A stretch of DNA of 64,000 bases from Lunularia cruciata (Eukaryota; Streptophyta; Marchantiopsida; Lunulariales; Lunulariaceae): positions 16,621,001 through 16,685,000 of the forward strand of contig OX419755.1 in NCBI GenBank assembly GCA_948567375.1. The letters run 5' to 3'. A program made the translations under genes and the position numbers. The notes beneath the pieces were generated by a model. That model saw only the letters and a program-made list of their open reading frames with translations. It made no database searches and was not told where the DNA came from. Below, piece after piece: positions 55,881-64,000 of the stretch (its first letter is position 1; every line of letters begins with the position of its first letter).

Positions 55881-56519
55881 TTAGTCCACAGATCCATCCT
55901 TGAGCAAGACCATCAACTCCCTTTGTAGCTCACTATTTGCTGATTGAAGGAATAGCTCCACCTTGTCACTCTCGAGCATGAGTTTCTCCATTTGAGACAA
56001 TTGTGAATATTGCCTCTCAAACTCCCAAAATACCTCAGTTGCACTCAAGCCCTTTGGAGCCTTGTTCACCCATTCTATGAATGACTTTTTGGTTACCCTA
56101 TCTGCATCCTCCAAGCAATATTTCTTTTTCAAATGAAGAGAAAATCTCTCCCAACTACCTCCATGAGCTTGAATAATCTCCTTTATGTGTACACAAAGCT
56201 CCAAGATAACCGCAAGCTCAAATGTAGCTATCATCTCACGTTCATGAACCTTGTTGAGCTCCATCTCCCTGGAGTAATACTTCATGTACTTTGAAATGTT
56301 CTTCCCATCAAATTGATCTAACTTCTCAACAACCGATTGCAAAGCTTTAGAAGCCAATGCCTCCTTACGTTCAACAATTTGGTGTTGTTGCATATACAAT
56401 GCAAATGCTTGAAACATTTGTGCTGTAGCCGGATCAAGCTGTAATGTTGGTGCCTCTCCAGAGTTGCTAGCACCCAGATCCCCTAAACTCTTGTCTGATC
56501 TCCTATCCATGTCCACCAA
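55881..56519 (-). pseudogene. Gag (capsid) of element F
   Basis: 212-codon open frame starting MVDMDRRSDKSLGDLG. Helical capsid-like region with LDQFDGKNISKYMKYYSREM, WERFSLHLKKKYCLED, and WEFERQYSQLSQMEKLML. Typical of retrotransposon gag. It ends at a stop after KDGSVD; the remaining part continues in another frame. Confidence 0.65.
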
Positions 56520-58278
56520 CCACTTCCTTTCTGACTCTCCACCCCAGAAGTTTCACGTCGAGTTCACCAACTGTCGTACTTTCCTTTTCTCTCTCCGGGA
56601 ACACACAGGGTGCTTAGCTGTGGAGACTACAGATCAGAGGCTAGAGATAAACCCGTAATGACTCAACAAAACACGCATGTGACCCTTATCACCGGAACCA
56701 TCTTTTCTCATGACTAATATTCTTGCTATCGGGAAGGATAGTACCGGGCAACCTGACTTGTCATCACAACACGCACTCTTGGTCTGCTGGTCATCACTTC
56801 CAACATAACCAAGGAGAAATACACAGCACTCCTAGAAGGAAATAATCTGAGCGCAACGCCTACACACCAATCCAAGCCAACTGGGCATACAAATAGGCAT
56901 ACAAGTACAGAGAGGATCCAATCACAAGAAAAAGGTAGCAACTCTGTACTTTTTGTTGGGAAAGAGCTTCAAAGCCTTTGTGCTTTGTCATCAAGCTCAT
57001 TCCAACCTGCACTCCAAGCCTCCTCCCATTTGTACTTCAAATCTCAACAAATTTCTACTTCATGTAGGGATTTTCTATATCTTTTTGATGAGGAAAACTT
57101 TGTGCAGCTCATATACAAGTAACTCTTTCTACGTAGCTTAGATTGAAGTGATCTAGGATTCAATATAGACCTGTAAGATAAGCTTTCCAATGATATAAAA
57201 TATATTTCAATTGGATCACTACAAATCTCCTTACAATCTCTCAAAGTTGGCCAGGGTTTTTTTTTTACTTCACCCTAATTTTGAAATCTTCTTTATAGGG
57301 TTTGCTCCTGGTTCTTGGCAAAATTTCCCCTAATTTCTGATTTAGAAATACACTTGATCCTCACAAACACTATGGCAACCTGAAACTCTCAATCATAGTC
57401 ACAAGACATCAAACTTGGTATCCAATCAAGATGAAAGGAAAATTTGCTCTACCAAGCTTATGAGAGTTTTTAAGCATGATGTTTTGCATCAGATCTCACT
57501 CTGCATAGATCTAAAACCACCCAAATTTTCCACAAAAGCTGTTTGTGTTTTTCTTTAAACACTTGCAAATTTTTGTAGCCTAATCTAACTGCAAGCTTTA
57601 GATGTGGATCAATTCCTGAGCTGGGCTAACTTGTGAGCTCTATAGACCCAAGTATACTTGATCCAAGCCCTTGATTTCTCTATTTGAAAAATTGACATGA
57701 AACTTTCACATAGAGGAGCTAAACCTATCCACCAATAACTCTGGAGATTTTCATGAGGAATTCAAACTGCAACTTGGAGAGTGACCAAAACTCCAAACCT
57801 GATCATTAGCTCTTCTCCAACACCTTACATCCCATAAGCTTCAACTTCAATCAATTGGATCTGATTAGAGGTTGACCCAAAACTGGAATTTATTGCACTC
57901 ACTACTGTAAGAACATTATTGACTCTCCAATCACATTGACAAATAGTTAGAAAGTCTCAAGAAGCTCCCTCAATTGACTACTTTGTATTCTTGGATAGGA
58001 ATTCAACCTCCCTTCAGTTAATTGATCATATCACTCTCATACTCAGCTCAAATTGTGTGATATATGTCTACAAATTGTAGCATATGATCTCCTCTTCCAA
58101 CCATATCCTCCATTCCTTGAATGGCCTCACCAAACTCCCTTGATGGTTGAAAAACTCCATGATTTCTCTCTTGGGACCCAGCTCTTGCACATTTGTCCTT
58201 TACTCTTTTTACTTTTTGACAAATAGATCCTACAACTCCACCTTGAAGCTTATGAGCGAAATTTTAGGCATTCCCCAA
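56520..58278 (-). other. Non-coding leader of element F
   Basis: No long frame. Around 56742-56938 it aligns with the leader of element E (32053-32283), for example CATCACAACACGCACTCT against CATCATAACACGCACTCT. Further upstream (about 57.5 kb) the minus strand has GGGTGGTTTTAGA, recalling GGGTGGTTTTCAGA in the leader of A. Confidence 0.4.
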
Positions 58279-58482
58279 CTATAGAAGAACATAAATTGTC
58301 AAGTCCCAGACATTCTCATAAGTAAGCACCGGAAGGACGAAAGGATCTGGGTTTCCCATCACTGACTCCGCAAACACCACCCCAAAACGTGCTACCAACC
58401 AATCTCGTAAGTTGTCACGGTGTAAAATCTGAATCCTGATGAGAAAAGGATTTGGGAGTGGCAGATCGGGAGCATGGGACAT
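58279..58482 (-). pseudogene. Leader ORF upstream of gag in element F
   Basis: 67 codons: PFLIRIQILHRDNLRDWL, then GNPDPFVLPVLTYENVWDL and ending IYVLL. It aligns with leader ORF 1 of A, B and C (ENQDPFVYPVVHYDVFEVIL ... LYILYT), including the position of the stop just after. Both lie upstream of gag. Confidence 0.45.
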
Positions 58483-59029
58483 CTCATGCTCAAATGCTTC
58501 TTTCGATGCTCTAACACTTGCTCTCGACTACAACTCTCTCCCAACTTCCTTCTGTCCTCGAGACTCTCCAGACTTAAACACACCATCTCTCTACTCGCCC
58601 TCATCTTTATTCATCAGAGCTCTCAAACATGATAAGATTGTAACCCATGTGGCCAATCACATACATGTACATAGATGGCTCACATGGCAACATCTCATCT
58701 GTTGGATCTAGCATACAACCTACCCCACTAACATGGAGATAAACTATGATAAGTCATTGTTTATGGCTACGCAAACCACAACAAAACAACGCTAGAAAGG
58801 TAACTCCCAACTTTACAAACAAATCAAAACACACAATCATATCCAGACTATGAATCATAGATTCCTGAACAAAATGGCAGGTATTCTTCTCCTGCACTTG
58901 TCTACATTTTTCTGCGCTCAACTTCACTAACTCTTGCAAACAACAACCTTATTTCTGATTCTTAGATTTCTTTGTGGTTTTGATCTAGCCCAAAATTTCC
59001 TAGACTAAACAAAGTGAAATTTTTATTTC

Positions 59030-59556
59030 TTCTTCCCAAATTTATCATTCTCTGATTTCCACTCATTCTTCACAAAATTATGCTTGTTATGTGTTTCCTT
59101 GAGAAGTCCCTTTTGAATCTATGCTTACATGGGTTAGCACTTTTGTGGCAATGCCTTGGATTTAACCTGGTATGGCCCAAGGAAAGTCTTTAGTAATGTA
59201 GTTTGGATCAGTTTGGATTGGATTGGATTGGATCAATTCATCATCATCTTAACCCAAAGTAACTCTAACTCTTACGCTAACTCTAACCCTAACAATGTTA
59301 CCTTATTACCCAAAGTATCTATATCATTGGCTTCTACCTTCCATTCTATCCTTGGATTGGATGATGTATCCTCACATCCTTGCTTCCTTAATTCCCTCTA
59401 ATGTATAGTATCCTTGGATTGGATTCCTTCTATTACTCTTCCTATCTGAACTTATATAGACTTAACCTACATCTTTACTCCTTTTCCAACTCCTTCCACT
59501 TCTTATAAGTAATTTTACTCTAAAATTTTTACAAAATAAAAAACGTGGATACCACA
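59030..59556 (-). mobile_element. Family-D LTR start fragment
   Basis: Ends GTGGATACCACA (sense start TGTGGTATCCAC). The stretch TGGTATGGCCCAAGG...TTTGGATCAG aligns with the right part of the copy at 18.83-18.87 kb. The left boundary with element F is not sharp. It could be the distal end of the copy hosting E and F, but its flank TCTTA does not match that copy's left flank CACCT. Confidence 0.5.
59211..59233. repeat. GGATT simple repeat
   Basis: Short run of TTGGA units, followed about 30 bases later by degenerate CTCTAAC units. Both lie inside the LTR start fragment. Confidence 0.6.
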
Positions 59557-59819
59557 TCTTAGGATTGCACTTTCTTACTCCAAAAAAGTGAAAATTGGTT
59601 AGCTTGGTCCAAGTTTTATGGTGTTGGCTCAACCATTACAAATTTTGTGTAGGTGCACCCTAGGTGAGCAGTTATGACCACACATGTAAATATTTTGGTA
59701 CCATCAAATGGTTATTGACTCCAGTTCTTGTTCTTACAGCCCCACATTCATGTCATCAGGGTCCATATGAATTGGCTAACTTTCAGGCCAAAAGAGTCTT
59801 GTGCCAAATGGTTCCTAGG
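59557..59819. other. 263-bp spacer between two family-D LTR ends
   Basis: Lies between an LTR start (59556, sense minus) and the next LTR end (59820). No open frame. No clear polypurine tract on the left side (CAATCCTAAGA before TGTGG on the minus strand) and only a weak primer-site candidate on the right. It may be a relic internal region or ordinary target DNA. Confidence 0.4.
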
Positions 59820-61594
59820 TGTGACAACCCAACATGTATCACTTTTACAAAAATGGGTGACTAATTGGTTGTAACCATAAAGATATAGGTTAGGAATGGT
59901 CAAATACAAAGTAAAAGTAACCTAATAGTTCTGTTGGTTACAGTTTTAATCTCTAAGGAAGAAACAACACCCAAAAGAGAGTGGCAAATGCTCATCAGCA
60001 ATCTTGCCCCAATTAATTGTCACACAAAATCACAGTTATTCAGTTTTATTCCAAATTAACTTCAATCATGATGATTTGGTTGATACAAAGAAGGCTACTT
60101 CACCACAAAGGGACTTTTCCTCGGAATTATATTACACTCCTCCATCAAAGGTACAACTTCCCAATTTGAAATGACTTTGCATCAATCTCTTGTCTGCAAA
60201 TACAAATGACAAATACTAACAACACTACAGTTCTCTCACATCCATCAAGGTATTGAGTTGGATGCATGCCATTCAAGATCAAACACAAATAATAAAATGC
60301 AGAGTTGTAGAATTGAACATTTAACTTCTCAATTGCAATTTAAATTTCTCCATACACTCAAAGATGAAGCTATTTGACTGATACTCAGAATTAAGCAAAA
60401 CAATGAGTACTTCTTCAACACTTTTGTTGACTCATTCTTATGCTCAAATATTGAATATAACATCCTTCAAATGATTGCTTTAAATAGGCAGACCACTTGG
60501 AAGTCATAGAAACTGTCCAAATGGTTATAACTATTTTCTACCAAGTTTTAGATACAAAGCATCTTACTTGCAAATCTACCACCTTGGATCTGTAACAATT
60601 GACTCAGATCTGATCCGACTACTGCTTTGACTTCAGCTTTGGCTTCTTCACTCAAATCCATTAGAAGTGTCTACTACACTTAAAGTTCTTCATCTACTTC
60701 TTCTACTCCTTCTTCGCATAAGTCTATACTGAAAGGGAAGTCATAAGTATCATAACTGTCTTCTCTTTCTCTACTCTAATTGTCTCAAATGACTCATGTA
60801 AGTCAGCCAAGGTCACTTGCACTACTATCTTGACTACTTTGGATTGGGTCACTCTATTCTCAGCAGAGTGCAAGTGAGATTATCAACATTTTTCTTAATG
60901 AAATCTAACCCAAGGCAAATACTATCTCCTACTTCAATCATCTTCCTATCTGCTCTATCTCTAAGGTGAATCAACAAGGTATTCAAGTCTACTTCTTTTG
61001 CATTCTTCCACCTTGTTTCCTGCACTAACAGCTTTAATTGTGCAGATATGCTTCCTCCAACTCTGTCTTGGCTCTGATAATGAGAATCACCTTGAATCTT
61101 GTAGTGGCTTTGATCATCATTCACTAAGAGTTACTCGCATTGGGTCACCTCTTCTTCCAGCTATGTATGAAATTGCTGCAGTTCATCAGCATGACACTCC
61201 TCCATCTTCTTCTTCTCCACTTTGGCATCGGAAACATGAGCTTTGGCTTGCTTGACAAGATAAAAAAGGTGTTGTTCTTCTTGAGCTTAGCTTGCTATAT
61301 CCTTCTACCAATCTTGCTCTTTCTCTGTGATGATTCATCATAATTCCACCATACTCTGTTCTTGTAGACAAACTTGTGTAGTATGATGCACCAGATTGGT
61401 CTGCACTCCCTCCAAATCCTTCTTCAACCTCTCAATTGCCCCCTTCTGCTCTGCCAATTCTTCCTATTGATGCTCCAAGTATCAGCCATGTTGCTCAAAA
61501 CTGCCCTGCAAGTAGGTTAAGCTTTCTTGTTGTGGCATAATGTCACAATACCACAGTGTACCCTTAATACTTGGCTTCATGTCTACTTTTGAAC
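59820..61594 (-). mobile_element. Family-D LTR copy, interrupted by element B
   Basis: Starts TGTGACAACCCAAC, with the GGAAGAAACAACACCC block near 59955 and CTTTAAATAGGC near 60479. Carries LTR-protein remnants on the minus strand. Cut at 61594 by the LTR of element B; the rest lies outside the window. Confidence 0.7.
60849..61124 (-). pseudogene. Family-D LTR protein, coiled-coil part (remnant)
   Basis: 91 codons with LKLLVQETRWKNAKEVDLN, LLIHLRDRADRKMIEVGD and LGLDFIKKNVDNLT, matching the C-terminal segment of the other copies. Truncated by a stop after a dozen further residues. Confidence 0.55.
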
Positions 61595-62271
61595 TGTAAC
61601 ACCCATTTGTGCATGTGTGTGGTATTGTGATATTTAGCTTGGTATTACAAGTACTTAAGAGATATTATTTATATAGAGATAAAGGATGGTTCTATATTAG
61701 TCATGGTTAGCTAAAGTTAGTCATAGCTAAGATAGATGGGACCTTACTTTAGAGGAAGTAGAAAAGATGAGCACCACTATTTTGGATTTTAGTGTGTTGA
61801 CTTGGTATTATTCCTAGGTGTTTGGCTTTGGGGAAAGAGTTGAGAACTCTTGGGCCCGCAAGCCTTTTTGTTTTGGATTCTTCTTTAGTCCAAGGATAGC
61901 CCATGTGAAGGAATCCTTGCTTTAGTGGTTGGGTCAAGATAAGGGGAATATGCCCATGTGAATGGATATTCCTTTCTACTTTTTGACTTTACTTGACTTT
62001 TAGTCTAGTAACTTGAGTTACTACGGTAAATAGTAACTTTGGTACGTAACTATTTCACACGTATATAAACAAGGGGTGAGGAGGTACTCATCATCCTTTC
62101 ATTTGCAACTATCTCTCTCATTGAGTTCTCTAGTGAGCAATGTCTTGAGTCTTGGAGTGTTAGCCTTGGAGGAGTATGATGGAGTTGGGGTTCCTTGCCT
62201 TCTTAGTCCATGGTGCGCTACCATAATAGCCATCAGAGGTTCATCCTGAGTGAGAGACAGGCCAGCTCATA
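61595..62271 (+). repeat. 5' LTR of element B
   Basis: TGTAACACCC...GCCAGCTCATA. The terminal CA of the other copies reads TA here, a late base change. Otherwise near-identical to the LTRs of A. Confidence 0.9.
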
Positions 62272-62483
62272 TTTTTGGTTCCGTTGCCGGGACCTCTCTA
62301 GAAGGCAAGATAATGTTCCGCGTCCAATTCTACATTAGGCAGAAGGAGGCTATGAGAGCTCACTTGGAGAGAACATTAGGAGAGGAGAGGGCTGAACTTA
62401 TGTTAGAGAACCAAGATCCATTTGTATACCCTGTAGTTCATTATGATGTCTTTGAGGTGATTTTGTACATCTTGTACACATGA
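62250..62483 (+). CDS. Leader ORF 1 of element B
   Basis: 77 codons, same as in A except for single changes (GSVAGTSLEG for GSVAETSLEG, FRVQ for FHVQ). Contains ENQDPFVYPVVHYDVFEVIL. Confidence 0.45.
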   Translation: MRDRPAHIFGSVAGTSLEGKIMFRVQFYIRQKEAMRAHLERTLGEERAELMLENQDPFVYPVVHYDVFEVILYILYT

Positions 62484-63107
62484 GAGGAATTGGAGAGATT
62501 GTGTGAGGTGGATTGCAGATTTTGGGGATTAAGGTGATTTTGGGCAAAATCTCAAGTTTGAGATCTGGACTTGAGATTTCTACACATGATAGCTTGGGTT
62601 ATCTTTCAGTTAGCACACTTAAAATTATTGAGAGAGCTTCTATGCGCACTGGGCTAGAATTTTTGAAAGTTGATAGGGTAAAGTGCTCCCGCAACTGCAT
62701 GCTCTCTGGAAAATTGTACAGAGTCTGCCATTTCTTCAAGTTTTAGTTAATTGTCCTGAAAATTTCCAAGAAAATTCAGTGCATTGTATCCTACCTGGTG
62801 CCACAAAAATTAGAGAGAGATCATTTTTGCGGAGTGCGTTATGAGTTTTTGAAGTGAGGGGGGTGGTTTTCAGACCAAATCTGAAATATGGGTGCTGAAT
62901 AGAAAGGTGTCTAGGCCAAATGGCTCGATGAAAAGATCTAAAATTTTGCAGGGAGGGACACCCTAGAGTTGTGATCAAGTGTGGAAAATTTCAGAGGAGT
63001 GTGACATATTCGTTGGGAGATTTGAGTGACATTGTGAGGAAGGGTCAATTCTGCAGAGTGGAGATCTCATGCATGAGAAGTTTGAGATCAACAAAAAGCA
63101 TGATTGA

Positions 63108-63605
63108 GTGTTTAGATTCATCTTTGGGAACATGGAGGGTCATCAAGAGTGGAAATTGAGATTATGCAAGGTTCCCCAAGGGTTTGAGGTGATTATAGGG
63201 GTGGATTTGAGGAAAAGAGAGTTTACAATAGAATTTGAAGAGAGTGTTGAGAGGATCCAAAAACCTACACCACTTGGAGGAAAGAGTGAGTCTAAGTGCT
63301 TTCTATGTGGAGAGAAGGGACATAAGGCAAGTTCATGTCCATTAACCTTTGAGAGCAAGAGATTGAGGGAAAGGAGAGGCTTACTTGACTTGGGTTTGCA
63401 TGTTGGACCTTCTTCACCAAGATTGGGAGGGAGAAGATCTAAGACCAAGGAGTTGTGTGAGGTTTGTGGAGTTGAAGGACTTCCAAAAGGACATGAGTGT
63501 AGTGGAGTAAAAGCACTTTTGGAAACTTTGGTGAAGGATCTTGGAGAGAGTCTTAGTACAGCTACAGAAATACTACCACCTTCATCAGCTAGTTCTCAAG
63601 ATTAG
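63108..63605 (+). CDS. Leader ORF 2 of element B, zinc-knuckle protein
   Basis: 165 codons, identical to A's except for one residue in the knuckle (CFLCGEKGHKASSC for CILC...). Intact reading frame in a second independent copy supports that it is expressed. Confidence 0.6.
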   Translation: MFRFIFGNMEGHQEWKLRLCKVPQGFEVIIGVDLRKREFTIEFEESVERIQKPTPLGGKSESKCFLCGEKGHKASSCPLTFESKRLRERRGLLDLGLHVGPSSPRLGGRRSKTKELCEVCGVEGLPKGHECSGVKALLETLVKDLGESLSTATEILPPSSASSQD

Positions 63606-63840
63606 TGATGGAGATAATCTTTCAACTTATGGATAAACTATCCATGAGAGTTAGATTAATATGCACTCTAGGATTTGATGTTGCTATAGAAATCTTGGAG
63701 CAACCTGAACCTTTTGTGTTCCCTAGAGTGGATTATTCTCAGATGGTTTTAGTCATGTATATACTCTATTAGTAATAGAGTGAGAGAAAAGAAAAGAGAA
63801 AAAAAAAATTAAGAGAAAAGAAAGATAGTGAGGGGTTAAG

Positions 63841-64000
63841 ATGGGGAAACTTCCGGTTTTCTTTGGCAAGGATGGAGAAGATGTGGAGGCCTTTGTGAGA
63901 GACTTCAAGAGAGCTTGCATAGGAAACAATGAGAGGAGGAAGAATGAGTGGGCCTCATTATTACCAGATTTCTTTGAGGATGCATCACTTACATGGTATG
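63841..64000 (+). CDS. Gag-pol of element B, first 53 codons
   Basis: Starts MGKLPVFFGKDGEDVEAFV and is open to the window end, with the same protein sequence as A over this length. The remainder is outside the window. Confidence 0.9.
   Translation, partial: MGKLPVFFGKDGEDVEAFVRDFKRACIGNNERRKNEWASLLPDFFEDASLTWY

Larger units (their letters stand above)
52450..58620 (-). mobile_element. Element F: decayed minus-strand gypsy element, 3' end missing
   Basis: Minus strand, from right to left: leader ORF (58482-58279), non-coding leader, gag (56519-55881), zinc knuckle (55572-55531), protease (about 54560-54116), RT (53546-52557), first part of RNase H (to about 52450). Integrase and 3' LTR are absent. 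No LTR boundary was identified; the right limit is approximate. Sequence right of about 59.0 kb is family-D LTR again. Confidence 0.7.
61595..64000 (+). mobile_element. Element B: A-family copy cut by the window end
   Basis: 5' LTR 61595-62271 (677 bp, TATATAAA at 62062-62069), primer binding site at 62276, both leader ORFs and the first 53 codons of gag. Sequence is nearly identical to element A throughout. Left flank GAAC; the other end is not visible. Inserted in a family-D LTR, as A is. Confidence 0.95.

Noticed and set aside
59261-59296. Interstitial telomere-like repeat (CTAACCCTAAC)
   Set aside because: Only degenerate CTCTAAC units with one CCCTAAC. Plant telomere units (CCCTAAA) are absent.

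Overview
The window looks like nuclear DNA of a land plant with a large, repeat-filled genome. A gymnosperm-type genome is my guess, with low confidence. I see no host gene, no rRNA or tRNA gene and no CRISPR array. From about 10.9 kb to the end almost everything is LTR retrotransposon DNA, inserted one element into another. All coordinates, identities and domain calls come from reading the sequence by eye.

Layout. 1-10.9 kb is old, unassigned DNA with a few tandem repeats and faint coding remnants. 10.96-23.80 kb is a pile of copies of one long LTR family (here family D, sense strand minus, TG...CA ends, 5-bp target duplications). One copy at 19.09 kb is still joined to a polypurine tract and an integrase C-terminus, which shows that the family consists of LTRs. 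23.80-51.09 kb is a composite insertion. It carries a decayed minus-strand Ty3/gypsy element (E) with the order gag - protease - C5 cytosine DNA methyltransferase - reverse transcriptase - RNase H - integrase - PHD finger. Inside E's 5' region sits element C (32705-50465, internally deleted). Inside C's 3' LTR sits a complete family-D solo LTR (35639-50144, duplication CCCAT). Inside that sits a young, intact gypsy element A (39108-46917, identical 677-bp LTRs apart from about two bases, one 1612-codon gag-pol ORF). 51.1-52.45 kb resumes the family-D copy that hosts E. 52.45-58.6 kb is a second decayed gypsy element (F) with a different reverse transcriptase type. 59.0-61.6 kb is more family-D LTR, and 61595-64000 is the 5' part of another A-family copy (B) cut by the window end.

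Working parts. Element A has everything expected of an autonomous element: LTR TATA box, primer binding site, gag, protease, RT, RNase H, integrase, polypurine tract. It also has conserved leader ORFs with zinc-binding motifs upstream of gag. C is an internally deleted relative that kept the LTRs and leader. Family D LTRs encode, on their own sense strand, a protein of roughly 800 codons (globular N-terminus, acidic linker, coiled coil) that occurs in at least five copies here.

The most notable items are the methyltransferase plus PHD finger carried by element E, and the protein-coding long LTRs of family D.
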